Source of the DNA: Spirochaetaceae bacterium
GTDB lineage: Bacteria; Spirochaetota; Leptospiria; Leptospirales; Leptonemataceae
Assembly (NCBI GenBank): GCA_002729885.1
Contig: PBUB01000028.1
Span: 186,001-250,000, forward strand
DNA: 64,000 bases
Reading direction: 5' to 3'
Each line of letters starts with the position of its first letter. The first letter of the stretch is position 1. The translations under genes and the position numbers were made by a program. Shown in pieces: positions 8,520 to 16,575 of this stretch. The notes beneath the pieces were generated by a model that did no database searches, was not told the origin of the DNA, and saw only the letters and a program-made list of their open reading frames with translations.

Positions 8520-9968
8520 TTATAGAAGCGCATTCACCTGGCCATCGGTTTCCCGTCCGGATTTGCCGGATGGCCCCAAGCTATTACCTCCGCCAGATTG
8601 AGAGGAAGAGCCGTTGCCCCCGAACAGAGCAGCAGGTATTTCAGAAACACTTTTTAGCCTCTTCCAGGCAAGAGCGGGATTGGCCTGCTCGATTTCCTCT
8701 GTGGCGGACCCCGAGGAAATCACCAGTTTTTCGAATCCCAGGGATGCCATCTCTTTCAGTCGAATGTTTTCCCGGGAAGCAGGACGCAGTTCTCCGCTCA
8801 GACCTACCTCACCCAGCACGCCGGTATGGCTGCTAACTGGCTGCTCGTTGAAAGAGGAAAGTATGGCCACACAGAGGGCCAGATCCAGGCCAGGTTCATC
8901 TGCGCGAAATCCGCCTGCGATGTTGGCAAATATGTCGTAGTCAGAAAGCCTGAGTTTGAGATGCTTTTCCAGCACGGCGCTAAGAAGTAATAGCCGGCCG
9001 GTATCCAGACCTTCTGCAACACGTCTGGCCGGTCCATAGGAACTGCGAGTCACCAGAGCCTGCACCTCCACAACGATGGGACGACTTCCTTCCAGTATAA
9101 CAGCATGCACACAGCCTGCGGGAGAATCCTCGCTTCGTGTGCTACTCAATCTTCTGGCAGGGAGCATTCCATCGGTACGCATTTCGAGAATGGCTGCTTC
9201 ACCTACCGGGCCAAATCGGTTTTTGGTAGATTTCAAAATTCGATAATGATTGTTTCGATCGCTTTCGAAGTAAAGCACCGTATCCATCATATGTTCCAGC
9301 AGGCGAGGTCCGCCGATGGACCCTTCTTTTGTAATATGACCGGTAAGAAGCACCGGCACCTTGCTTCCCTTCGCAGCTTCCAGCAGTGCAAAGGCTGCAT
9401 CTCTAAGTTGACCTGGACTTCCTGGAAGGTTCCCTTCTCTGGAAGAAATGGTCTGTACGGAATCAATAACCAGAAGATCCGGCTTTTCTCTGGCCATGCG
9501 ATTGCAAATAGCATCCAACTCTATTTCTCGCGAGATCTTGATGCGGCTGCCGTCGATTTTCATACGATCGCTTCGCATGCGAATCTGCCCCGGGCTTTCC
9601 TCTCCGGAAAAATAATAGATACGGCCTGTAAATCTACGGGAGATCTCCAGTATTAAAGTAGACTTCCCTACTCCTGGCTCGCCCGCCAGAAGAATAAGCT
9701 GGCCAGGAACCAGACCGCCTCCCAGAACCAGATCCAGATCATCCAGCCCGGTAGACTTTCGCGCGGATTCTTCCGGATCAATCTCGGCAAGAAATGGCAA
9801 TTCATCCATGGGCCCGGATGGTTTGCCTTTTTTTCCGGATACCACAGGCGCAGAATGATCTTCGTCGATGGTGTTCCATTCGTTGCACTGAGTGCACTTA
9901 CCCTGCCATCGGCTGTAGGTGGCCCCGCAGGAGTTACAGAGGAAGGTCTTTGCCGCTTTTTTCGCCAT
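8520..9968 (-). CDS. radA: DNA repair protein RadA
   Basis: A RecA-related ATPase and branch-migration factor that helps process recombination intermediates. About 482 residues. It has an N-terminal four-cysteine zinc finger (CNSCGATYSRWQGKCTQC), Walker A GEPGVGKST, a Walker B strand (DLLVIDSVQT), the RadA-specific KNRFG motif, and a C-terminal Lon-protease-like domain. The start ATG at 9968 (MAKKAAKTF) fits the family better than the TTG at 9986. The frame starts one base after the stop of the upstream lipoprotein gene, implying coupling. Confidence 0.94.
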   Translation of the reverse strand: MAKKAAKTFLCNSCGATYSRWQGKCTQCNEWNTIDEDHSAPVVSGKKGKPSGPMDELPFLAEIDPEESARKSTGLDDLDLVLGGGLVPGQLILLAGEPGVGKSTLILEISRRFTGRIYYFSGEESPGQIRMRSDRMKIDGSRIKISREIELDAICNRMAREKPDLLVIDSVQTISSREGNLPGSPGQLRDAAFALLEAAKGSKVPVLLTGHITKEGSIGGPRLLEHMMDTVLYFESDRNNHYRILKSTKNRFGPVGEAAILEMRTDGMLPARRLSSTRSEDSPAGCVHAVILEGSRPIVVEVQALVTRSSYGPARRVAEGLDTGRLLLLSAVLEKHLKLRLSDYDIFANIAGGFRADEPGLDLALCVAILSSFNEQPVSSHTGVLGEVGLSGELRPASRENIRLKEMASLGFEKLVISSGSATEEIEQANPALAWKRLKSVSEIPAALFGGNGSSSQSGGGNSLGPSGKSGRETDGQVNALL

Positions 9969-9969
9969 T

Positions 9970-10491
9970 CTAGATGTTTCGTCCAAATTCTAACAGTAGC
10001 AATCGCAAAGAGTTCTGCACTTCGGTGGGCATGGCCTCTGGGCTGCATGGGCCAACGGGCTGATCGCCAGGTCTGAGAAGTACCATATGATAGTTTCCTT
10101 CCTGGAATGCAAGTCTGCATCCGGTCTCCCGACCTGGAGGCAAAGGGATGTCCGGACCTGGCCATCCCTGATAATAGATTCCGAAATTGCCTTCACGTTC
10201 CCCGGAGGCATTGGCCACGGGTTCCGGCCCGTTCAGAAATCCATCTCTGGCAAGTGCACGATTGTCGAAGCGAGTTACAATAATCATAAAGATTCCCTCT
10301 TTCAAAGATATTACCAGTTCTCCGTGACAGTTGCCCTTACCATGCTTGTTAGCAGACTGAAAACGCAAGGCCAGAGTTCGGTATGGCCCTTCGGATAGAG
10401 AACCGAGCAAATCCTGGCATGTTGGAAGAGGCCTGGACACGCTCATACATCCGAGGGGGAATAAGAGAAACAGAAATGTCCATCGATACAT
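9970..10491 (-). CDS. Lipoprotein of unknown function
   Basis: 173 residues. The signal peptide YRWTFLFLLFPLGC gives lipid-Cys15. The mature part has several cysteines (residues near 25, 55, 124 and 149) and strand-like stretches, but no family is recognised. The ATG at 10491 is preceded by GGGAG at good spacing. Its stop codon ends one base before radA begins, so the two are probably translated from one mRNA. The upstream spacer holds a strong hairpin. Confidence 0.7.
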   Translation of the reverse strand: MYRWTFLFLLFPLGCMSVSRPLPTCQDLLGSLSEGPYRTLALRFQSANKHGKGNCHGELVISLKEGIFMIIVTRFDNRALARDGFLNGPEPVANASGEREGNFGIYYQGWPGPDIPLPPGRETGCRLAFQEGNYHMVLLRPGDQPVGPCSPEAMPTEVQNSLRLLLLEFGRNI

Positions 10492-10509
10492 TGGGCGGCT
10501 CCCGACCTT

Positions 10510-10556
10510 GGCGCGAAGCTTGTATAGCCCATGGGATCATCGCCCCATGGAGCGCC
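10510..10556. other. Nested hairpin upstream of the lipoprotein-radA genes
   Basis: CCATGGG (10529-10535) pairs with CCCATGG (10544-10550). Outside it GGCGC (10510-10514) can pair with GCGCC (10552-10556). It fills the 79-bp gap between the dnaB stop and the next start. No T-run follows, so it is not a standard terminator; it may be a processing or attenuation site. Confidence 0.4.
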
Positions 10557-10570
10557 GCACTATTCTCGTG

Positions 10571-11944
10571 CTAGGCTTCGGTACTACCGGCATCCAGTAG
10601 ATTGTCGAATCGAAACAGTTCAGGACGATAGGCCAGATAGAAGCCACCGGTACGACCGGCACGATATTTGGAAATAATAATCTCTGCCTGACCAGCATGC
10701 TCCGGCTGTTCTTCTCCTTCTGCAGGAGCATCCCTGTGAATGAACATTACCATGTCTGCATCCTGCTCCAGAGCTCCGGATTCTCGAAGATCCGAAAGCT
10801 GCGGGCGAGCCGATTCGCCTCTTCGCTGTTCTACAGAACGGTTCATCTGCGAAAGGGCAAGGATGGGCACATCTTCGGACATGGCCAATTGTTTCAGCGC
10901 CCGGGAAATACTGGCCACCTCCATCTGGCGGCCAAACTTACGGTTCTCCGGGTCGCTCATTAGCTGCAGATAATCCACTACCACAAGACCAAGCTTCTGT
11001 CCTTTCTGTCTGAGTTCCATTCCCAGCTTTCGCGTACGGCTTATGCAATCCCAGATAGATAGAGCGCCCGTATCATCCATATAAATGGGGCTTTTAAAGA
11101 TGGCGTCCATGCTGGCCTGAATGGAGGCCTTCTTTCCCTGGGGAATGTGTCCCCGCTTTAAATCCGCATGATTGGTCTGGGAATGGGCGCAGAGAATGCG
11201 AAGAAGAACTTCCAGACGGCTCATTTCAAGAGTGAAAAACAGAATGGGAGCTGGCTGTTCGGAGATGGCCAGATTCATGGCGATGTTCATGGCAAAGGTA
11301 GACTTACCCATACCAGGCCTGGCAGCCAGAATCAGAAGCTCACCTCCGCGAAGCCCCGAGGTTCGATTATCCAGCTCTTCGTAGCGAGTGGGCAGACCGG
11401 ACATACCACCCCGGGCCGCAATAAGATGCTCGAAGTAATCAAAAAAGTCAGACTGCATTTCTGCAGCGGATAGAACACCGCGCGAACTGGTCTTGGATGT
11501 AATCTTGAGGATGGATTCCTCTACCTGTTTTAAGAAGCTACCTTCGTTTTCCTGCGGCTCCCTGGCATCTACTTCGATCTGATGGGCTGCATTGATCAGA
11601 TCACGGCGAAGAGCAATGTTACGAATCCTCTCGGCCTGCAGCGGGGCATTGTTGGGAGCCAGTACATCTTCCACCAGCCGCATGATGTATGCATTTCCAC
11701 CGGCCGGATTCAGATGATTGCGATCCTGGAGATACTGCACCACCGTAATCGGATCGATTTCATTTGTAGAGTCGTTACTTAATGTAAGAATGGCATCGTA
11801 GATAAAGCGATGCCCGTCGGAGAAGAAGTCGTTTCGAGTAATGATGGAACTTACCTGGATGGTAAGATCCGGCCTTAAAATAAGAGAGCCGAGCACCTGG
11901 CGCTCGGCTTCTATATCGGCAGGGACTTGCCGGGGATCGGCCAC
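10571..11944 (-). CDS. dnaB: Replicative DNA helicase DnaB
   Basis: The hexameric 5'-3' helicase of the replication fork. 457 residues, normal length. The N-terminal DnaG-interacting domain covers about 5-110 (PADIEAERQVLGSLILRP). The RecA-like domain follows with Walker A AARPGMGKST, Walker B LVVVDYLQLM, and the QMNRSVEQR and SDLRESGALEQDADMV motifs. The start is a GTG at 11944 with AGGAGG six bases before it. It is the last of the rpsF-ssb-rplI-dnaB set. No intein interrupts the P-loop. Confidence 0.96.
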   Translation of the reverse strand: MADPRQVPADIEAERQVLGSLILRPDLTIQVSSIITRNDFFSDGHRFIYDAILTLSNDSTNEIDPITVVQYLQDRNHLNPAGGNAYIMRLVEDVLAPNNAPLQAERIRNIALRRDLINAAHQIEVDAREPQENEGSFLKQVEESILKITSKTSSRGVLSAAEMQSDFFDYFEHLIAARGGMSGLPTRYEELDNRTSGLRGGELLILAARPGMGKSTFAMNIAMNLAISEQPAPILFFTLEMSRLEVLLRILCAHSQTNHADLKRGHIPQGKKASIQASMDAIFKSPIYMDDTGALSIWDCISRTRKLGMELRQKGQKLGLVVVDYLQLMSDPENRKFGRQMEVASISRALKQLAMSEDVPILALSQMNRSVEQRRGESARPQLSDLRESGALEQDADMVMFIHRDAPAEGEEQPEHAGQAEIIISKYRAGRTGGFYLAYRPELFRFDNLLDAGSTEA

Positions 11945-11955
11945 AGTGGCCCTCC

Positions 11956-12531
11956 TCAGTCTTCCTTGCTTTCTTCGGCTTCTTCTGCAGTTTCAGCAGA
12001 TTCGCCTGATTCAGCTGCCTCGGCAGCCGCTGCTTCCGCAGCTCGCTCGGAAGGAGTTTTGTATTCCTCTTCTTCTTCCACCTCGTTCAGGGCCACAACG
12101 TTAACAGTCAGAGGAACGGTGATTCCCTCGGCCAGTTTGATTTTTGCTTTGTAGGTGCCCAGAGCGCGAATGCTATCCGGAAGCTCGATCTTTCTTTTGT
12201 CGATGCTATAGCCTTTCTCTTCTAGAGCGCGAGAAACCATAAGGGGAGTTACAGAACCGAAGAGTTTCTTCTTGGCTCCGACCATAACACCCACTTCCAC
12301 TTCCTGCACCGACTCCATTTTGCCGGCCAGCTCTTGCATGGCTTTTTTGCGGCGTTCCGCTTTAAATGAAAGCAGTCGCTGCTGATGTTGAATGGCACGA
12401 GCGCTTCCTGCATGGGCAGGCAGTACCAGTTTTCGAGGAAGCAAGTAGTTTCTGGCATAGCCATCTTTTACTTCTTTCACTTCGCCTGCATCGCCCAGGC
12501 CATTGATATCTTTCTGTAGAATTACCTTCAT
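11956..12531 (-). CDS. rplI: Ribosomal protein bL9 with acidic C-terminal extension
   Basis: A 50S subunit protein. Residues 1-148 are standard bL9: the start MKVILQKDINGLGDAGEVKE, then the long connecting helix and C-terminal RNA-binding domain ending TVNVVALNE. About 43 extra residues rich in Glu and Ala follow (EEEEEYK, then AAEAAAAEAAESGESAETAE). AAGGA precedes the ATG. It directly follows ssb, with only 35 bp between and no rpsR. The tail is likely disordered and its role is unknown. Confidence 0.95.
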   Translation of the reverse strand: MKVILQKDINGLGDAGEVKEVKDGYARNYLLPRKLVLPAHAGSARAIQHQQRLLSFKAERRKKAMQELAGKMESVQEVEVGVMVGAKKKLFGSVTPLMVSRALEEKGYSIDKRKIELPDSIRALGTYKAKIKLAEGITVPLTVNVVALNEVEEEEEYKTPSERAAEAAAAEAAESGESAETAEEAEESKED

Positions 12532-12566
12532 GGTTCTTTCCTTTGCTATTACCTGCTTTGCAATTC

Positions 12567-13061
12567 CTAAAATGGAATATCGTCGTCTTCGGGCAGAGGG
12601 CCCTGGTCCATATAGGGAGGATCCTGATAACCGGAATCGTTTCCCTGGCTTCCAGAATTGTAGCCTCCACCGGAGCCCGAGCTGAATCCGGACCCGGAGC
12701 TACCGTAGCCTCCGCCATTGCCACCGCCGCCCTGGGCACTACCCAGTAGCTGCATGTTTTCCACCGTTACTTCTACGATGGATCGCTTTCCTTCCGGGCT
12801 ATCCCAGCTTCTCTGGGTCAGTCGACCTTCTACGGCGATCTGCTTTCCCTTCTGGCAGTATTGCTGAATAATCTCTGAGAGGCGGCCAAAAGCTACACAG
12901 TTAATGAAGCTTGTATCCTCTCTCTTATTTCCATCCACCACATAGGTACGGTTGTTGGCAATACTGAACTTACAGAAGCTCTTGCCATTCTGGGTCTGCT
13001 TGATTTCCGGATCCCGCACCAGTCGGCCGATGAGGACCACCCGATTTAAGTCGGATGCCAT
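12567..13061 (-). CDS. ssb: Single-stranded DNA-binding protein
   Basis: Binds and protects single-stranded DNA and recruits repair and replication partners. 164 residues: OB fold at about 1-108 (NRVVLIGRLVRDPEIKQTQ, then AVEGRLTQRSW), a Gly/Ser/Tyr-rich flexible linker at about 113-150, and the partner-binding acidic tip DDDIPF. The ATG lies two bases after the rpsF stop, so translation is probably coupled. Only one SSB is seen in the window. Confidence 0.96.
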   Translation of the reverse strand: MASDLNRVVLIGRLVRDPEIKQTQNGKSFCKFSIANNRTYVVDGNKREDTSFINCVAFGRLSEIIQQYCQKGKQIAVEGRLTQRSWDSPEGKRSIVEVTVENMQLLGSAQGGGGNGGGYGSSGSGFSSGSGGGYNSGSQGNDSGYQDPPYMDQGPLPEDDDIPF

Positions 13062-13063
13062 AC

Positions 13064-13339
13064 TCAGGCCACAGCTTTGATCATAAATTGCAGAAGTCCG
13101 CCCTGGATCTTCAGTTCCCGGGACACTTCTTTTACGGACTCAGCAGGCATCTTGCACTGGAACAGATGATAGCTACCAGTGTTGATGTCCTGACGAGCAT
13201 AGCTCAGGTTCTTGCGTCCCCAGGTTTCCTGATTGGACACCTGCCCGTTGTATCTTTTGATGATTTCTTCAACAGTCTTTACGGTTTCGTCCACCGACTC
13301 GGACTCTTTCAGTATTGTAATTAGTTCGTAGTTCTTCAT
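13064..13339 (-). CDS. rpsF: Ribosomal protein bS6
   Basis: A 30S subunit protein that normally pairs with bS18. 91 residues, normal length, beginning MKNYELITILKESESVDETV and carrying the GRKNLSYAR strand. AAAAGGG precedes the ATG. It is the first gene of the rpsF-ssb-rplI-dnaB operon, and a good promoter lies just upstream. Its usual partner gene rpsR is not found in this operon. Confidence 0.95.
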   Translation of the reverse strand: MKNYELITILKESESVDETVKTVEEIIKRYNGQVSNQETWGRKNLSYARQDINTGSYHLFQCKMPAESVKEVSRELKIQGGLLQFMIKAVA

Positions 13340-13363
13340 TTTGGCCCTTTTCCGGTAAAGGAT

Positions 13364-13394
13364 ACCATACGCAACAAAGCCATTGCAGTGTCAA
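13364..13394 (-). promoter_or_regulatory. Candidate sigma-70 promoter of the rpsF operon
   Basis: On the - strand a perfect TTGACA (13389-13394) is followed after 19 bases by TATGGT (13364-13369). It ends 25 bases upstream of the rpsF start codon. The spacer is slightly long and the -10 box matches 4 of 6, so strength is uncertain. It lies between the 37-nt repeat array and rpsF. Confidence 0.5.
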
Positions 13395-13514
13395 GTAGAA
13401 GGTACGGATCCTGCTCTTCAGGCCAGGATGGAGCAACCACAGGGACTCTCCGGCATGAGGCAGTAGAATGATGTCGGAAATCCGGGAGCGGTAGGCCCAC
13501 GAGATCGTTCTGCA

Positions 13515-13730
13515 GTTCGACTAAACAACGAAATCGAACCATAAGCCGAACCCGGACCATTGCACCCGCCGGCAGTTCGAGTAAACAGCGCCACCGCGTC
13601 ATAAGCCGCACTCGGCTACGAGGAAATCCGGGCAGTTCGACTAAACAACGAAATCGAACCATAAGCCGAACCCGGACCAGCGACCCCTCGCAGGTTCGAC
13701 TAAACAGCGTCACAGAATCATAATGCGAAC
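13515..13730. repeat. Array of four 37-nt imperfect-palindromic repeats at about 60-bp spacing
   Basis: Units begin at 13515, 13575, 13635 and 13694, each 37 nt with 22-23 nt between. Each starts GTTCG and ends CGAAC or CGCAC. Internally TAAACARCG is followed after about ten variable bases by CATAA. Units one and three are identical over 48 bp, including flanks; two and four are diverged. The ends are inverted repeats of 5-7 bp. The spacing resembles a tiny CRISPR, but repeats vary, the 'spacers' are partly repeated, and no cas gene is present. Two more copies lie at 15398 and 15524. Confidence 0.85.
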
Positions 13731-13816
13731 TCCACTGCTGGAAATCTCTCAACTACTCGTGGGCGCAATATGGGAATCTCATTGACCTCAGGGAGCCCAA
13801 TTGGGGGATCTTGGAT

Positions 13817-14926
13817 ATGCGCTTTGTGGCCCTTCTATCCTGGATAGTGTTCGGCCTGGCTTTTGTCCTGGCGGCACGATGGCCGGGTCTGGCCCGGATC
13901 CTGGGAGGATTGTCCCGTCAGCATCGCATCCATCATATCGTGGGCCTTGCCACTGGCCTTCTCTCGGGCATTCATTTAATCCATCAGATATGGAAAGATC
14001 CGGAGGTTGCCTTCTATTTCGAGGACCCTTTCTTGCTACTGGGATGGATTGCCCTGGTTCTGCTACTTATTGGTCTGGCATTGTCTTTCGCAGGTCGATT
14101 GCATCATCGCTGGTGGCTCATCCTCCACTGGAGCCTGGCAGCAGCATATGTTGCGGCCCTGGTGCATGGTTGGGGCTTTCTACATTTCGGACGATGGCAT
14201 CAGGCTTTGTTCTGGGTAGGGCTTGGCCTGGGTGGCCTGGGATTGACTCTGATTTTCCTCTATCGCTGGAGAGGTCAGAGCTGGGTAGTTCAGGAAGTCC
14301 GGAACACCGGAAGCGGGCTCTGGGAACTAATACTGAAACCTTCAGATCGGAAGGTAGTAGCTCCACGAGCCGGTTCTTTAATCTACCTTCAATTTGGGTC
14401 CGGTTTCTCTGCCGGCTGGCATCCGTTTTCTGTGGCTTCCTGTCGGCTCAGCCCGGAACTACATGTACTGATAAAGAATGCAGGAATGGATACTTCACAC
14501 CTGAGCGATATGAAGCCAGGTCACATCCTGCGACTTCAGGGACCGTTCACGGAGTTTCAGATATCCGATGAACCCCAGTTATGGGTAGCAGCAGGAGCAG
14601 GCCTTGCCCCTTTTCTGGGCATGGCCCGGTGCTTTGACTATGCGAAAGCCGGATCGGTGGAGCTCTGTTTATTTGAAGCTCATCCAGAACCCACAGTGGA
14701 AGCGGAACTGGAGCGATTGTCCAACGAGCATCAGGAATTTCGCTGGAAAGCTCATTATGGCCAGGCGGCAGATTTTTCTGTTCTGAGAGAGGCGGCTACC
14801 CATCGGCCGAATAGTCGGATTCTGATCTGCGGATCGCCTGCCTTTATGCGAAAAGCAAGAAAGTATTTGCAGTCATCTGGCGTCCAGGATGCTAGAATTC
14901 ATACAGAGGAATTTGTGCCATGGTAA
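13817..14926 (+). CDS. Ferric-reductase-like membrane flavoprotein
   Basis: About 369 residues. The first half has about five membrane helices with paired histidines (HRIHHIVGLATGLLSGIHLIH and HHRWWLILHW, AALVHGW), as in ferric-reductase-type haem domains. The second half is an FNR-like FAD/NAD(P) module: GWHPFSVASC for flavin, AAGAGLAPFLGMAR for nucleotide, and a C-terminal CGSPAFMRKARKYL with terminal aromatic. It probably moves electrons from NAD(P)H across the membrane. The ATG at 13817 has GGGGGA before it. Its end overlaps the cytochrome b5-like gene by 7 bp, so the latter is the likely partner. The acceptor is unknown. Confidence 0.85.
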   Translation: MRFVALLSWIVFGLAFVLAARWPGLARILGGLSRQHRIHHIVGLATGLLSGIHLIHQIWKDPEVAFYFEDPFLLLGWIALVLLLIGLALSFAGRLHHRWWLILHWSLAAAYVAALVHGWGFLHFGRWHQALFWVGLGLGGLGLTLIFLYRWRGQSWVVQEVRNTGSGLWELILKPSDRKVVAPRAGSLIYLQFGSGFSAGWHPFSVASCRLSPELHVLIKNAGMDTSHLSDMKPGHILRLQGPFTEFQISDEPQLWVAAGAGLAPFLGMARCFDYAKAGSVELCLFEAHPEPTVEAELERLSNEHQEFRWKAHYGQAADFSVLREAATHRPNSRILICGSPAFMRKARKYLQSSGVQDARIHTEEFVPW

Positions 14927-15333
14927 AGAAGGAACGTAAATTGAAAAGAGAACAGGATACAGCACCGATGTCCCAGGACCCGGCCGAAGCCGAATTTCCG
15001 TGGGTTACGTTCGTGCAGGCCCTGGCCTTTGCATCACTTTTCAGCATATCGCTTATTGCATCTGACTCTATTCGCGCCAATTCCCGGTCCATCAGCATCA
15101 GCGAACTATCTCAGCATTCCAGCGCAGAAAGCTGCTGGATTGCCATTAGCGGAAGCGTCTACGACATCACTGATTATTTGAATGAGCATGCAACGTTGCA
15201 CAAATACAGTCTCCTACCGTGGTGCGGAAAGGATGCAACATCCGGCTGGAAGAACAAAGATGATAAAGGCCAACCTCATACGCGCAAAGCCAGTATTCAG
15301 CTAAAGCGCTATAAGATCGGTGAGTTGCAGTAG
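14920..15333 (+). CDS. Membrane-anchored cytochrome b5-like haem protein
   Basis: 137 residues: a Lys-rich N-terminus, one membrane anchor (about 29-50), then a cytochrome b5-type domain (about 58-137). Probable axial haem ligands are the His in NEHATLHKY and the His in GQPHTRK. The classic HPGG is replaced by HATL, and the following WCGKDATSGW block fits a bacterial b5 subgroup known for an HPTL-type motif. The gene overlaps the flavoprotein by 7 bp, pointing to electron transfer between them. Copies of the 37-nt repeat lie on both sides of this gene pair. Confidence 0.82.
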   Translation: MVKKERKLKREQDTAPMSQDPAEAEFPWVTFVQALAFASLFSISLIASDSIRANSRSISISELSQHSSAESCWIAISGSVYDITDYLNEHATLHKYSLLPWCGKDATSGWKNKDDKGQPHTRKASIQLKRYKIGELQ

Positions 15334-15397
15334 TCCGCATCTCAGGTAAGTTGGGAGCTGTCGTTATGGAGAACCTGGCAGGTCGTTCTGGCTGGCG

Positions 15398-15434
15398 GTT
15401 CGCGTAAACAGCGACGACGCGCCATAAAGCGAAC
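15398..15434. repeat. Fifth copy of the 37-nt repeat
   Basis: It begins GTTCGCGTAAACAGCG, ends CGCCATAAAGCGAAC and is exactly 37 nt, in the same orientation as the array at 13515. The terminal GTTCGC/GCGAAC is a 6-bp perfect inverted repeat. It lies 64 bp after the cytochrome b5-like gene. Confidence 0.85.
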
Positions 15435-15523
15435 CTAATTTTTGCGAGAGAAAATTTATTGTCAGCCATTCGCGAGTTGCTATTATCTTCCCCCTCCCCC
15501 GCTTTTCGCATCGACGGCCCAAC

Positions 15524-15560
15524 GTTCGCCTAAAGAGCAAATTTCGACCATAAGGCAAAC
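15524..15560. repeat. Sixth, diverged copy of the 37-nt repeat
   Basis: It begins GTTCGCCTAAAGAGC and ends GACCATAAGGCAAAC, again 37 nt and in the same orientation. It differs from the consensus at a few conserved positions (TAAAG for TAAAC, GCAAAC at the end). It starts 126 bp after the fifth copy, about twice the array period. Confidence 0.75.
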
Positions 15561-15618
15561 CCCCCGCCTTTCAGTTGAGCTGCTACGAAGCAGATGCGGA
15601 ACTTGTAAGAGCCTCCTC

Positions 15619-16524
15619 CTACATTCCGCCAGTGGAGAAATCGATCATATTGTTGATCTTCACGTTTCGATCCAGCTCAGCTTCGGCTGCAGCCTGGGCC
15701 AGGTGACGATCCACGGCTCGAAGTACTTTCTTGTATGCCTGGATTATGCGAAACTGCTTTTCGTAGGGCATGGGATCCTCCGCCTTGTGGAGCTGGATTT
15801 GCTCTTCGGGTTCGACGCCCATATCCGGTAGAGGAATACCATCCCAGCCTACGTAGGTGGGCTTTTGAGAGGTTGGGTAGGAATAATAGGTAACCGTAAT
15901 TTCGCTATTGTCCAGTAGCTGCACATCGGCGCCTGGAGGTTTATTCATTGCCTGGGCAAGATCGACAGGATTGGGATGTTCGATGCGACGAACCTCTCGT
16001 GTATGCCCAATGCCGCTGTAGTTGATGCGATAGAACTGAACGATCATACGATCCAGCCCCTGAGTCAAATCGTCTGGATTTTTGGGATAAAGAAAAACGT
16101 GAGCCTCGTACAGATAGATGTTTGGAAAGATATCGGTGCTGAAGCTCAAACCATGACGAAGCCGCATGCGATAAAATCTCTTTCCCTGCTGATCCAGGGC
16201 AGAGATGAACTCGGTGCGAGCGGTTTGATCCGTAAGGACCTCGGAGGACTTCGGATACGGCTGGGCCTTTCCCAGGGCCGCTACGGTGGCCAGGTTGCGA
16301 GTAATGCGACCGTGCAGATTATCGATTTCAATGTCACCAAAACCGCTGGCGCGATTCTTTTCGCGGATTTCCTTCTCTACCAGGTTCAGCTGATCGGGAC
16401 CAATGGCATACACAGGACGAACCAGAAGCCAGAGCAGAATCACAGCCTGAATCAAAGCCACAACTACGGCCAGCCCTCTCAATAATCGGGAACCCTGGTC
16501 TGAATCAGTTCTTACTCTCATCAT
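15619..16524 (-). CDS. Membrane-anchored protein of unknown function
   Basis: About 301 residues, family not recognised. One N-terminal hydrophobic segment (LLRGLAVVVALIQAVILLWLLV) is a signal anchor. The rest is soluble and probably periplasmic, with strand-rich stretches such as NIYLYEAHVFLYPKNP and EITVTYYSYPT and a helical C-terminus. The start at 16524 is one of two tandem ATGs preceded by GAGGA; the longer frame to 16569 lacks support. Repeat arrays lie on both sides, and no functional partner is evident. Confidence 0.7.
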   Translation of the reverse strand: MMRVRTDSDQGSRLLRGLAVVVALIQAVILLWLLVRPVYAIGPDQLNLVEKEIREKNRASGFGDIEIDNLHGRITRNLATVAALGKAQPYPKSSEVLTDQTARTEFISALDQQGKRFYRMRLRHGLSFSTDIFPNIYLYEAHVFLYPKNPDDLTQGLDRMIVQFYRINYSGIGHTREVRRIEHPNPVDLAQAMNKPPGADVQLLDNSEITVTYYSYPTSQKPTYVGWDGIPLPDMGVEPEEQIQLHKAEDPMPYEKQFRIIQAYKKVLRAVDRHLAQAAAEAELDRNVKINNMIDFSTGGM

Positions 16525-16575
16525 TACATCCTCGCATGACCCATGCCTGCACATACTATATCGAACCAAGACCTG

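Noticed and set aside
13515..13730. CRISPR array
   Set aside because: Repeats differ from each other, the intervening 22-23-nt parts are partly repeated, copies occur singly elsewhere, and no cas gene is in the window.
13515..15560. Integron attC sites
   Set aside because: The ends (GTTCG/CGAAC) do not fit RYYYAAC/GTTRRRY, the four tandem units enclose no cassette gene, and no integrase is present.
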